In this document: positions 22,671 to 31,962 of the stretch, in pieces
Numbering within the stretch: the stretch's first letter is position 1
Layout of the letters: every line of letters begins with the position of its first letter
From: Prorocentrum cordatum
Taxonomy: Eukaryota; Sar; Dinophyceae; Prorocentrales; Prorocentraceae
Reading direction: 5' to 3'
Length of the DNA: 55,065 bases
Assembly (NCBI GenBank): GCA_963575745.1
Contig: CAUYUJ010017845.1
Coordinates: 126,001-181,065 of the forward strand
The notes under the pieces: model-generated
Seen by the model: the letters and a program-made list of their open reading frames with translations, nothing else
The model's database searches: none
What the model was told of the DNA's origin: nothing
Position numbers and translations under genes: made by a program

Positions 22671-22887
22671 ACAACATCAATTTTCAGTGACCCCAGACTC
22701 CGCTCAAGAAATCGAGAATCGGGGCTGGACCCTGGGCGTCTTCTTGGAGCCTCTTTTTGCGCAGAGTGTTCGTATATGTGGACCTGGACTACGGTTGAAG
22801 AACACGCTACGATCGAAGTCCATCTTCTTAACCTAGATTGTTCTCAACTCTAAACAGGGGCGTATGTGTACCCTTTGGCTTCTCCAG

Positions 22888-22938
22888 GTGGAGCTGTTCC
22901 TACAGGAAGGGGGCGCCGGCGAGCGGGGCTGGAAGAGG
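22888..22938 (+). CDS. possible short exon
   Basis: TTTGGCTTCTCCAG looks like a splice acceptor. It is followed by about 50 nt coding VELFLQEGGAGERGWKR before a GT. This is speculative and rests on splice-like motifs and third-position bias only. Confidence 0.2.
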
Positions 22939-22959
22939 TCCCCACGGGGTCACGCTGAG

Positions 22960-23122
22960 ACTGGCACATTTGAAGTCAGGCTCGCCCAATGTCCCGGCCA
23001 CTCGCAGAGGGGTGTAGGTGGGGGAGACGGCTTCTTAGAAGTACCCCTGCTTCTAAGAAGCCTTCCCCCCTCCCCCTGCCCCTACCCACTGGCATATTTG
23101 GAGTCATGCTCGCCCAAATGTC
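22960..23122. mobile_element. small palindromic element between direct repeats
   Basis: The core GGCTTCTTAGAAG (23029-23041) pairs exactly with CTTCTAAGAAGCC (23050-23062). Outside it, G-rich and C-rich arms (23014-23028, 23063-23085) pair imperfectly. A piece reading GGCA-ATTTG-AGTCA-GCTCGCCC occurs on both sides (about 22961 and 23092). The arms are related to the larger element at 41451-41589. Confidence 0.6.
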
Positions 23123-23284
23123 GCCGCGTCGTTTGTTCCGACGCGTGGCCCTGCACGCCTTAGTCACCAGGGCAAGCGCCTCCTCGCACGCGGTGGGTTT
23201 GCCGTGGGATATGCCGCGGTGCCCGTTTCGTCTAGCTGGAGCGCGGGGCGCGGGGTTTGCCGTGGGTTTGCCGTGGTGTCGGCG

Positions 23285-24085
23285 TCTTCCACTCGGGCGC
23301 GTCGATAACAAACGGCTAGGCGACATGCATGACTGCTCACGCTGAGGCCCAGGCCCTCGCTCCCGCTCATTAGTCATTAGCGGGCGAAGAACGGTATATA
23401 TTCCGTCACCGGGGGTGCTTGTCCCAGGGAGGCTGGAACGTCTATAACTTGACGTGCCAACTTACGGGCATAATTTCTCCAGCCGCCCTGACATTCGTCC
23501 CCGACGGCGAAAGAGTTGATTGTATCCCCAGGCCGGAAGTTTTTTCCTCTTGGACTAAAAGATGAGAACACCGATTGATCCAATTTGATTTTTTATTTCG
23601 GGTGTGGGACAGCGTCGTGGATCCTATTCCTGTCTTGCGCGGATCCAATTTCCCGTGAGAAGCAAATGGGTCCATTCACTTTCTGGGAATCGTTTTTATG
23701 GTTATGAAGATATGATAACATTTACATCCCGGACCCAGGGGAAATGGGATCCGCGGGGCACCGCACGTGAAACATCATGATATCCAAGGAACCGTGGATC
23801 AGCTGACCAAAGCTATGATCCTACGGGGAAAGGGGGTCTTCCTAGGACGAAGATGGGAAAGAGGAGGGAGGAGGCACGAAGCCGAAGAGAACGCTACATG
23901 TATCCGCTCACCAGAACGGCACGTCGCTTCCGACATTTGGGGCTGAAGAGGAAAACCCTTCGGCCTGCGTAAGTATGTACCGTTCTTCGCCCGTTAAACA
24001 CAGACTCGTTCGCAGGCTCACTCGCAGTCAAGGTTCCACTTTGGCGCGTTGAGAATAAACGGCCAGGCGACACGTATGACTGCTC
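23285..24085. repeat. related direct and inverted segments
   Basis: AAACGGC(T/C)AGGCGACA, followed by TGACTGCTCAC, occurs at about 23310 and 24056 in the same orientation. CGGGCGAAGAACGGTA at about 23381 is the exact reverse complement of TACCGTTCTTCGCCCG at about 23977. Between them (23400-23970) I see no gene. Confidence 0.6.
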
Positions 24086-25091
24086 ACGTATGACTGCTCG
24101 CACTCAGTCAGACTCGCTCGCAGGCTCAGTCGCATTGGGACATCAAAAAGCACCGACACCGCTAATCCCTGGACCTTTCCTGGGGTGCGTACTGATCAGA
24201 ATTTTGAGGCGAATCCAACGGTGGCGATGAGGACCTCCCAGGAGGGCGACAAAGGGATAAACGGGCGAAGGGTAGAATGTGGGTACCTTGTCCTTTTCCG
24301 ATCGCAGTAAGGTCCAGACACTCGCAGTCAATGTCCACTCAGCATGCGCAGACTCGCTCACGCTCGTGCTTCCGCTCGTGTTCACATCTCTGCAGGGCCC
24401 ACCATCTGTCGCTGGCCCCTGCTCGGGGTCTTTGGCGTCGTGGCGAAGCGTCCTGGCACTCCGATGGGCCCACCTACGAGTGTTCTAAGAACCTTGTGCG
24501 GTCTGCACGACATGTTCTCAGAACATTTCTGGCTGGGACTTTTTGGTTCTTGCACATCGGGCTTATGTTCAAAGAATCTGGTTTTTGTTGTTCGAACATT
24601 TTGGGGGTCCACGAACATTCTGGGGCAGGCTTGTGGGCATGCCGGGACGATCGGTCCCTGCTCGATGGAAAGCGTCGTCCCACGGCTGCAGTCTTCGCAA
24701 AGCCGCCGCAGACGGGGCCTTGACTGGCGCCGGCGGTGAACCGTCAACCTGGTCAACGCCGGGAACCTCGTAGAGCTCCTTACACCAGTCAGAGTGCTCA
24801 GAATCGAAGTAGAGTCATAAAATGAAGATGTTCCGAAAATCTTGATTTTCGATTTTTTCGATGTTCATATTGGCTCGGTTCCGGGAAGTCAACTCTTAAT
24901 AAAATACATCGGGAGAGCTCAGCTGCTGTCGGAGAGAAGTTTATATGCCAATGCTCGGCGTAACAATCTGCTTTCTCAAAATGAATGGTCAAATATCTTT
25001 CAAATCTCAGCAAAACCGACCGAAAGTCATCACTTTGTCCGTTCTGACCGGGTCGACCAACTAGCTCCACCCCGCGCCGGAATTCCTCTAG
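24086..25091. other. no confident gene; CAGACTCGCTC-type repeats
   Basis: Short CAGACTCGCTC / CACTCGCAGTC repeats occur at 24100-24130 and 24310-24370. 24480-24620 has several TTCTNAGAAC and GAACATTNTGG motifs at 25-40 bp spacing. 24790-25060 is A+T-richer. Confidence 0.45.
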
Positions 25092-25184
25092 CTCATCGAT
25101 GCCGAAGAGCTCTACGAGGCACGAAGGGAGGCCGCGGCGTCGCGGAAGCGTCACGGCCCAGAGCTGTCGGCCCCGCCCTTCTGC
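25092..25184 (+). CDS. exon-like frame, unknown
   Basis: After GAATTCCTCTAG, which looks like a splice acceptor, a G/C-third-position frame reads LIDAEELYEARREAAASRKR, then HGPELSAPPFCG. It then enters T-rich sequence that looks intronic. The charged, helical piece matches no family I can name. Confidence 0.35.
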
Positions 25185-25274
25185 GGCATGTTCTGCTGGC
25201 TGTTGTTTTCTGTTTTGGCGCTTTTCCGTTTACTGTGTTTGCTGTTTTTGATTTTTACTCATTGGGCCAGATCG

Positions 25275-25340
25275 ATCTCCCTGCCCCCTCCCCTTCCTCC
25301 TCCTCCGCCTCCTCCTCCGCCTCCTCCTCCTCCTTCTCCT
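25275..25340 (+). repeat. (CCTCCT)n tract
   Basis: CCTCCT and CGCCTC runs ending CTCCTCCCGAG, the same ending as the tract at 21838-21912, again followed by an exon-like piece. Confidence 0.85.
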
Positions 25341-25342
25341 CC

Positions 25343-25513
25343 CGAGGGCCCGGGGTGGGGCGAGGGCGCCCGCCGTGCTGCTCCCACAGCGGGGGCGCGG
25401 AGCTCTTGCCAGTCGTGGGCGCCTCCCCGCCGCCGCAACCCCTCGCCCTTCGCCCCTCCCGCGCTTCCCGATGTCCCTCGTTCTCCTTGCACGAGCCCCA
25501 GGCCCCCTCGGGG
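25343..25513 (+). CDS. exon-like piece between AG and GTAAGC
   Basis: A stop-free 170-nt piece starts after CTCCTCCCGAG and ends at GGG|GTAAGC, a good splice-donor match. One frame reads APAVLLPQRGRGALASRG and then a Pro/Arg-rich stretch. Another reads AELLPVVGASPPPQPLALRP. I cannot choose between them. It could follow the piece at 25092-25184 in one gene. Confidence 0.3.
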
Positions 25514-25530
25514 TAAGCAACAACAATCAC

Positions 25531-25697
25531 GACGGCCGGTTTTTTCTTGCTGTTTTTTTCGGCCTCCGGGGGGGCCTTTACCTGTCCTCGGGACCGTCAA
25601 GAAAACGATTCGGGGGGAAAAGCCGGTCCAGGGGAGCGGGTAGAGACCTCCAGGGGTCGACGTTCTGAAAACATCATGACGTCGTGGGTCTGGGGCT
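25531..25697 (+). repeat. interspersed 150-165 bp repeat, copy 3
   Basis: Copy of the family first listed at 10042; it starts GACGGCCGG with a T-run like copy 1. It lies directly after the GTAAGC donor at 25514, so it would be intronic. Confidence 0.75.
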
Positions 25698-26000
25698 GAC
25701 GCTCAGGCTCGGGCTCGCTCGTGCTCGGACTCAGACTCACGCTCAGACTCGCTCTCCCGCACATGCTCACACGCAGACTCGCTCACAGCAAGACTTGCTC
25801 ATCACTCGCACCGATCCTCCCCACTCATGCTCAGACTCCCGTTCACTCGCGCTCACGCGTACCTCGTGCTCGTACTCAGCAGTGTCCAGAATTTCACATG
25901 TACTGAGGCCGAATCTTATGATGTTCAGGCCCACTCGCATTCGCACTTTACCTATACGCAGACTCACTCACTCATGCTCAGAACCGTGGATCACCACAAT
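25698..26000 (+). repeat. degenerate CTCAGACTCGCTCA-type repeats
   Basis: A loose 13-17 bp motif (CTCAGACTCGCTCA, CTCATGCTCAGAC) recurs through the stretch. The same motif returns at 27130-27560. Confidence 0.7.
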
Positions 26001-26716
26001 GTAACAGTCAGAGTGGTGTCATCGATGCGCCGCCAAGGCGTATATCACGGGCCCGCTCGCGCCGAGAGCGTCGTGACTTCTCAGACATCCAATTTTTTCG
26101 ATGCGTCGGCGAGGGCCCCCAGAGGCCGAAAATGGCTCCGAACCGGCCGCTCCAATTTTTTCGGAGCGTCGGATCTCTAGGCTCTCGGGTAGAAGCAGAG
26201 TGGCTGCTCTGGGTGAAGCAGAAGCTTTGCTGTTCGCAGCTCCATGGTCGTCGCGACGTAGCAGTCATGGCACCCGGGCGTTCTGGGGGGGGGATCGACG
26301 GAGGGTGCAGACTGGGCTCGCTCGCGCCCGAAGAACGTCGTGACCTCTTGGGTCGAGTTGTGGAGGATGGCGGTGCCTGGAGATCCGACGCCCCGAACGA
26401 AAACGGAGCGGGCGGATTTTGGCCGTTTTCGGCCTCCGGGGGCCCTCGCCGGGCCTCGAGAGCGTCAGATGGCGCGCCGGGACGAAGAACCGGCCCAAAG
26501 GAAGTGGTCCGGGCCTCGGGGGCCCTCAGCCAGAGGTCTGGGTGCGCGTTTTTTTCGGAGCCCCATGGTCCTCGGGACGTAGCAGGCTTGGCGTTTGGGC
26601 TTCCCGAGAGGATGAGGCATTGGGCTTTCCCTTTCTGAGGGGCAGCCGCCAGGGTGTAGATCGCGGGCACGATCGTTCCCTGGTTGCCGGGATTTCTCTG
26701 GGTAGAAGGGGGGGGC
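26001..26716. repeat. duplicated segments including repeat copy 4
   Basis: 26399-26541 is a fourth copy of the 150-165 bp repeat (TTTTCGGCCTCCGGGGGCCCTCGCCGGGCCT split across the block). The reverse complement of its start occurs at about 26110-26137. CCATGGTC(C/G)TCG(G/C)GACGTAGCAG occurs near 26243 and 26562, suggesting a tandem duplication of about 320 bp. Confidence 0.5.
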
Positions 26717-26892
26717 GGGTAGACGTACGTCGGGCATGTCCCTCTACAGGAGGAACATTCAAGAAGTTAAAGAAGCAGTATGATGACGATTTCTCGTGCG
26801 TTTTGAACTATTTTTGATTTTTCTTTGACTATTTTCCATTTCTCTTCCAAAGTCGGCGTGTAGGAGGACATGCCCGACCTAAGGGTAGACGT
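26717..26892. mobile_element. MITE-like element with 20-bp TIRs and 10-bp flanking direct repeats
   Basis: GTCGGGCATGTCC-CTCTACA at 26729-26748 is inverted at 26859-26878 with 18 of 20 matches. Outside the arms GGGTAGACGT occurs exactly on both sides (26717-26726 and 26883-26892), as expected of a target-site duplication, with 2 and 4 nt in between. The interior is A+T-rich in G+C-rich surroundings and has no coding potential. Total length is about 150 bp. A non-autonomous DNA transposon is the simplest reading. Confidence 0.75.
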
Positions 26893-27130
26893 TTGATCAT
26901 TGCGAAGGGGGCCTTAGGAGCCACCGGAGGCCCCTGGAGGAGGCCCCAGGAGGCCCCCACAGGAGCCCCCCAAGAGCCCCCAGGAGGCCCTGCAAATCGA
27001 CGCGCCAGGAGGTTTCAGGAGGCCCCAGGAGGCCCCAACAGGCTTCAGGAAACTCCTGGAGGCTTCATAAGCCTCCAGGAGGTCTCTGCCCCAGGAAGGC
27101 CTGGGAAGCTGCACGAACCCCCAGGAGGCC
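26893..27130 (+). repeat. CCAGGAGGCCC-type degenerate repeats
   Basis: About 220 bp of GGAGGCCCCAGGAGG-like motifs at 9-20 bp spacing, the reverse-complement flavour of the CTTGGGGCCCTC repeats elsewhere in the window. Confidence 0.75.
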
Positions 27131-27560
27131 CTCACTCGTGCTCGGACTCACTGATACTGACACGCACTCATGCTAGGGCTCACCCAGACTCAGAATCACG
27201 CATACTCAACCCCGCAAGCTCAGATCTACTCACGCTCAGACTCCCTCATACTCATCCGCCGCTCATACTCAGACGCACTCATACTCAGACAAGCTTAGGC
27301 GCTCCTGTCCAGACAAAAGCATTCTCATATCCGCTCACACTCAGATGATCTTGTACCCAGTCGCTCATTCTCAGACTCGCTCATACTCAGACTCGCTCAT
27401 ACTCAGACGCGCTCACACTGAGGCTTACTCGTGCTCAGGCGAGGCCGTATTAAGGCCCGCTCATCCTTATGGACGCTCGTATCAAGTCGCTCACAATTAT
27501 CCATGCTCGCTCCCGCTCAGTCCCACTCATACGCGGCCGCTGGTACCCGGACTCGCCTAC
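27130..27560 (+). repeat. CTCAGACTCGCTCATA-type minisatellite
   Basis: A degenerate motif of about 15 bp (ACTCAGACTCGCTCATACT) recurs for about 430 bp, cleanest at 27365-27420. Confidence 0.8.
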
Positions 27561-27770
27561 GCTCAGAGGCACTCGTGTCGTCGTCGTCGTCATCATCGTC
27601 GTCGTGGTCGCGCCCATTTTTTTCCCACATGCTTCCCGATGTTCTGGTTTTATTCCCACCCGTGTTGCACCCGCGTTTTCCACCCTCCCACCTCCATCTT
27701 TGTCTTCTCGCTCATGCACTCATCAGACACAGGCTCGCATGCATAACACACGCGCGCACGGATGAAACAT

Positions 27771-28437
<667 letters not shown>

Positions 28438-28459
28438 TCCGTAGCCATTTTGGCTCAAG
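28438..28459 (+). other. DinoSL copy 1 (spliced-leader relic)
   Basis: All 22 nt match the dinoflagellate spliced leader with T at the variable first base; it ends CCATTTTGGCTCAAG. It is followed by CCGC, not by a GT donor, so this is not an SL RNA gene. It is the 5' end of what looks like a retroposed trans-spliced mRNA. Confidence 0.92.
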
Positions 28460-28535
28460 CCGCTCCTCGGGCGTGCGCGGGCTCGGGCTCGGCGCGTGGG
28501 AGGCGCCTCTGGGCGCGGTGGCGACGGTCGGCTGC

Positions 28536-29813
28536 ATGGCTGCCTGCGAAGCGGCGGAGCGGCCTGGGTGCGAGGCTGGGGGTTCCCTCTGGCCTGCGCG
28601 GAGGGCGCGGCGGGCGGCTGCGCAGCAGGCGGCAAGCGGGCGGCTATCTGCCGCTCTGAGCCGCATCTCGGTGCTCGAGGCCACCATTGACGCCTTGCGG
28701 GCCCGCGTCGCTGCTGAGGAGGCTCGGCACGTGGCGGCGGCGGCCCAGGCGGTGCGCCTCGCGGAGGATGAGGGCGACATCACGGAGCCGAATGCGGCGC
28801 TCGCGGGCGAGCTCGTGGCCAGGATGGCGCTCGCGGCGCCGATCCTGGAGGGCGTCCTGGCTGGAGAGCCCGACGGCGCAGGGAAGGCCGTGCGAACTCT
28901 GCGCAGAGCGCGGCGTAACACGGGCTTGCACTGCGCGGCCGTGCCAGCCGCCGCCATCAGGCGGGCGGAGCTGCCGCAGCTCAACCGCTGGCAGCGGCTG
29001 GGCGGAAGCAGGCATGGCGGCAGCAGGCGGAGGCTGGGCAGCAGGCGTGGGTGCCATGCGGCCGCGCCGCCGCTGCACCGTCGGCAGCCTGAGGCCGAGA
29101 GCGAGGAGAGGAAGGACCTGGAGGGCTCGGTGGACTCGGAGTGCGACGAGCTGGAGGATGCTGGAGGCTCTCGTGAGGGAGCGCCGGGCGGCGGGGCCTT
29201 GGGAGGGGAGGCATGCCACACCGGCGCCGACGTTGGCGGCAGCAGCGAAGAGAAGAAGGAAAGGGAGGACGAGGTGGACTCTGAGTGCGAAGCGCAGGAG
29301 GACACTGGAGGCCGTCCTGAGGTTGCGCAGGGCGTCGAGGCCGTGAGTGGGGTCGCCTACCACATCGGCTCCGACGAAGGCAACAGATGCGAGGACAGGA
29401 AGGACGGGAAGGACGAGGTGAACTCGGAGCGCGGCGTGCTGGAGGAGCGCGACGACGACGCGTTCGCGGATTGCAGCGCTGTGGGAGCGCTTGGCGGCGG
29501 GGCCTTGGGTGGGGAGACCTGCCACATCGGCGCCGACGCAGACGACAGCAGCGAGGAGATGATGGACAGGGTGGACGAGGTGGACTCAGAGTGCGATGCG
29601 CTGGAGGACACTGGAGGCCTTCCTGAGGTTGCGCAGGGCGTCGAGGCCTTGGGTGGGGTGACGTACCACTTCGGCTCCGACGTAGGCAACAGCTGCGTGG
29701 ACTGGAAGGGCGGGGAGGACGAGGTGGACTCGGAGCGCGGCGTGCTGGAGGACACTGGATGCCGTCCCGTGTGTGAGCTCGAAGCCCCCCCTGTGGTAGA
29801 GGCGAGCGCGTGA
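28536..29813 (+). CDS. DinoSL-associated gene 1, coiled coil plus acidic repeats
   Basis: A 425-residue frame from the first ATG after the SL (76 nt downstream) to TGA at 29811. The frame stays open upstream through the tract, but that part is microsatellite. Residues about 25-75 are Ala-rich and heptad-like (SRISVLEATIDALRARVAAE), suggesting a coiled coil. From about residue 190 the protein is acidic and made of two alternating repeats of about 45-54 residues. Type A has GGALGGE-CHIGAD; type B has PEVAQGVEA-GV-YH-GSD-GN; each starts near DEVDSE. The order is A-B-A-B plus a partial. Codon third positions are G/C-rich. No intron is evident, as expected for a retrocopy. Function unknown. Confidence 0.7.
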   Translation: MAACEAAERPGCEAGGSLWPARRARRAAAQQAASGRLSAALSRISVLEATIDALRARVAAEEARHVAAAAQAVRLAEDEGDITEPNAALAGELVARMALAAPILEGVLAGEPDGAGKAVRTLRRARRNTGLHCAAVPAAAIRRAELPQLNRWQRLGGSRHGGSRRRLGSRRGCHAAAPPLHRRQPEAESEERKDLEGSVDSECDELEDAGGSREGAPGGGALGGEACHTGADVGGSSEEKKEREDEVDSECEAQEDTGGRPEVAQGVEAVSGVAYHIGSDEGNRCEDRKDGKDEVNSERGVLEERDDDAFADCSAVGALGGGALGGETCHIGADADDSSEEMMDRVDEVDSECDALEDTGGLPEVAQGVEALGGVTYHFGSDVGNSCVDWKGGEDEVDSERGVLEDTGCRPVCELEAPPVVEASA

Positions 29814-30179
29814 GCGAGTACTTGAGGCGGGCAGTTGCATTCTGTATGTATAGCTGTCCCCGCCTGGTGGCGCGGCCGCGGTGGAGGCCCAGTGCGGCCC
29901 CGCGGGGAGAGACGGCGCTAGGCGGCCCCTCTCGGGAGGGCGTGTCTCGGGTGGCGCTTGGTGCCCCTGATGGCCCCTCGGTCCCTTTTTGGACCCCTTG
30001 TGGCCGCGGGCCTCGGCGCGTGGGCGCGATGCTTCTTGCGCCTCGCCTGCCTCGCCGTGCCGCTCGGGGTTGTGCAAGCACGTTTGGGGCGTCGCCCGTC
30101 GCGTGCATGCACGGTTGTAGATATCCCAGCGCTTCGCGCTGATGCCCTTCGACGGGGGTCTGAGCTGACCGGCCGAGCG
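29814..30179 (+). other. 3' flank of gene 1
   Basis: No gene seen. Probably 3' UTR and spacer; frames here overlap and have no domains. Confidence 0.4.
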
Positions 30180-30344
30180 GGGCCTCGGGGCCGATGTGCC
30201 CTGGTGGCTGCCTTCCGCGGCTCGTTTGGGCTCTCGGGATCCCTTGTGGCCCGCCCCCTGTCTTGGGATGGCCCCTGGGGGCTCTGGCCCCTCAGTGGGG
30301 CCTGGGCCCCTTTGTGGGCTCTTTTAGCCTTTATAGGCCCCGCG
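30180..30344 (+). repeat. conserved pre-tract segment, copy 1
   Basis: Resembles 31797-31962: both carry GGGGCCGATGTGCCCTGG, later GCCCC(T/C)(G/G)(T)GGG blocks with CTCAGTG, then CTTTTA/CTTTTGCC, and TAGGCCCCGCG or CAGGCCCCGCG directly before a CA-rich tract. The sequence before the tract at 38220 ends with a similar GGGCCGTGCTACGCGCAC. Confidence 0.7.
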
Positions 30345-30434
30345 CTAACATACGCAGACGCAGACGCAGAGACAGGCACAGACACAGACGCAGACGCAGA
30401 GACAGGCATATACACAGGCACAGGCACATACACG
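30345..30434 (+). repeat. ACGCAG/ACAGGC tract upstream of DinoSL 2
   Basis: About 90 bp of ACGCAGACGCAG and ACAGGCACA-type hexamers, ending directly at the SL. Confidence 0.92.
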
Positions 30435-30456
30435 TCCGTAGCCATTTTGGCTCAAG
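30435..30456 (+). other. DinoSL copy 2 (spliced-leader relic)
   Basis: All 22 nt match DinoSL. It is followed by CCATTCGGCTGAG, which may be a decayed tandem relic of the SL 3' part (compare CCATTTTGGCTCAAG). Confidence 0.92.
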
Positions 30457-30532
30457 CCATTCGGCTGAGCTGGCTGCGCCCGGCGCCCCTTCTCCGGGGC
30501 TTCCCGCGCCCTGCGCAACTTCGCCCGCCGGC

Positions 30533-31546
30533 ATGGAGCTGGAGGCACTGTTGTCCAGGTGCCCGGTGGCCGCCGCGGCCTTTGGCGCGGTGGCGGCGGC
30601 GCTGTGCGCGCCGAGCGCGCCCGGCCGCCAGGTGGCCATGGTGGCAGCCTCCGTGGTCCGCGCCGCTGGCACGACGCCCCACGGAGCGCGTGGAGGTGAA
30701 GGCGTCCCGGTGTGTGGCGAGGGTGTCACGGCTGCGGCGCACATCAACATCCAGGAAGACCTCTTGCTGGCCGCGCAGGCGTCTTTGGGTCTGAAGCAGA
30801 AGCCAGGCGTTTCGGACGTCAAGCGCGAGCTTCGGCGGAGAGGATGCCGCTCCTTAGCCTCGATGTGCGGTCGGCTCTCGAAGCTGCGGAACACCGAGGC
30901 CCACGTGGCGGCGAGCCTCCCGGCGGCGGTGGCGGCTGCGCTGATGGGCTCGCCTGTGTCGGGCGACCAGCAGCCCGGCTCGGTGGGCCGCTCGGTGCTT
31001 GACACGGTGTCCAGCGAGGAGTTTGCGACGGCCTCTGACTCCCAGCACGGTTCCGTGCCGCTGGAGAAGAAGCTGGCGTCGTCCCAGTCGCCTGCCTCGG
31101 ACTTCCTGCGCGACCCCGAGAGGCAGGAGGTAAAGTTGGATGAGATCAAGTTGCTGGTCTCGGACGAGCAGTTCGTCAAGAGCGGCTGCGCCGCGCCTAC
31201 CGCTGCCTGCTTGGGTGGGCGCATGGGCGGGGCCAAGTTCCCAGTTGGGGCCGAGGCGCCGACGGAGGCCGCGCCGCCCATGAAGCAGGCCTCAGCTATG
31301 GGAACCGCCGCGTACGACGAGGATGAGTTCCGCGAGGCGACCGCGGGCCTCAGCGAGCGCCAGTCCTTAGTCCTGGCCGTCGTCGACGGCGTCGTGGAGG
31401 GCAATGCCGATGTGTCCCTGTCTGAAGTCCTCGGGCTGCTGGACGGCATGGGAGTGCCTCATGTGCCCCAGGGACCTCGTCTTGTCAGGGGCCGTGTCGC
31501 CCTCCTGCGGAAGCGTCGGGCCCTTCTGAGGTGCTCGTCTGAATGA
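30533..31546 (+). CDS. DinoSL-associated gene 2, unknown
   Basis: A 337-residue frame from the first ATG after the SL, 76 nt downstream (the same spacing as gene 1), to TGA at 31544. Around residues 75-150 it reads NIQEDLLLAAQASLGLKQK, then VSDVKRELRRRGCRSLASMC and LSKLRNTEAHV. This helical basic segment reminds me of recurrent dinoflagellate hypothetical proteins, but I cannot name a family. The middle is Ser/acidic and less ordered. The C-terminal part (LSERQSLVLAVVDGVVEGN, then a short helix and RVALLRKRRALLRC) is again helical and basic. Single exon, G/C-rich third positions, no obvious lesions. Function unknown. Confidence 0.7.
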   Translation: MELEALLSRCPVAAAAFGAVAAALCAPSAPGRQVAMVAASVVRAAGTTPHGARGGEGVPVCGEGVTAAAHINIQEDLLLAAQASLGLKQKPGVSDVKRELRRRGCRSLASMCGRLSKLRNTEAHVAASLPAAVAAALMGSPVSGDQQPGSVGRSVLDTVSSEEFATASDSQHGSVPLEKKLASSQSPASDFLRDPERQEVKLDEIKLLVSDEQFVKSGCAAPTAACLGGRMGGAKFPVGAEAPTEAAPPMKQASAMGTAAYDEDEFREATAGLSERQSLVLAVVDGVVEGNADVSLSEVLGLLDGMGVPHVPQGPRLVRGRVALLRKRRALLRCSSE

Positions 31547-31796
31547 TTGCAGTTGATATGTTCGTCTTGCGAGGCCTTCTGTTCTGTGCAGTCTGCGCCC
31601 GCACGAGGTGAAGTGTCACGCAGTGATTCCCTCCTGTATATGCATGGGTACGTGCCAGGCCGCCTCTCGTTGGTTTGCGCGGATCCATCTTGCAGTCGAG
31701 AATGTTGTCTTTATGTTTCAGCCTCCTGCTCTGCATTCTGTGTACATGCAGGAGTTGCCCCGAGTCGGAGGTTGAGGGTTTGACGTGTCGAGCGTG
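31547..31796 (+). other. 3' flank of gene 2
   Basis: No gene seen; probably 3' UTR and spacer. Confidence 0.4.
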
Positions 31797-31962
31797 CTCT
31801 CGGGGCCGATGTGCCCTGGAGGTGTTGGTTCCGACGTCGTCGATGCTCTCTGGGCCGAAGCGCCCCCTTCGTGTCTTGGGAAGGCCCCCGTGGGCCGTGG
31901 CTTCTCAGTGAGGCCTTGGCCCGCAGTAGGCTTCTTTTGCCTTTTACAGGCCCCGCGTCAAC
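31797..31962 (+). repeat. conserved pre-tract segment, copy 2
   Basis: Counterpart of 30180-30344; shared landmarks are listed there. It leads into a CA-rich tract, but no SL follows. Confidence 0.7.

Noticed and set aside
28438-28459. SL RNA gene
   Set aside because: None of the three DinoSL copies is followed by a GT donor and SL RNA body; each leads into a protein frame.
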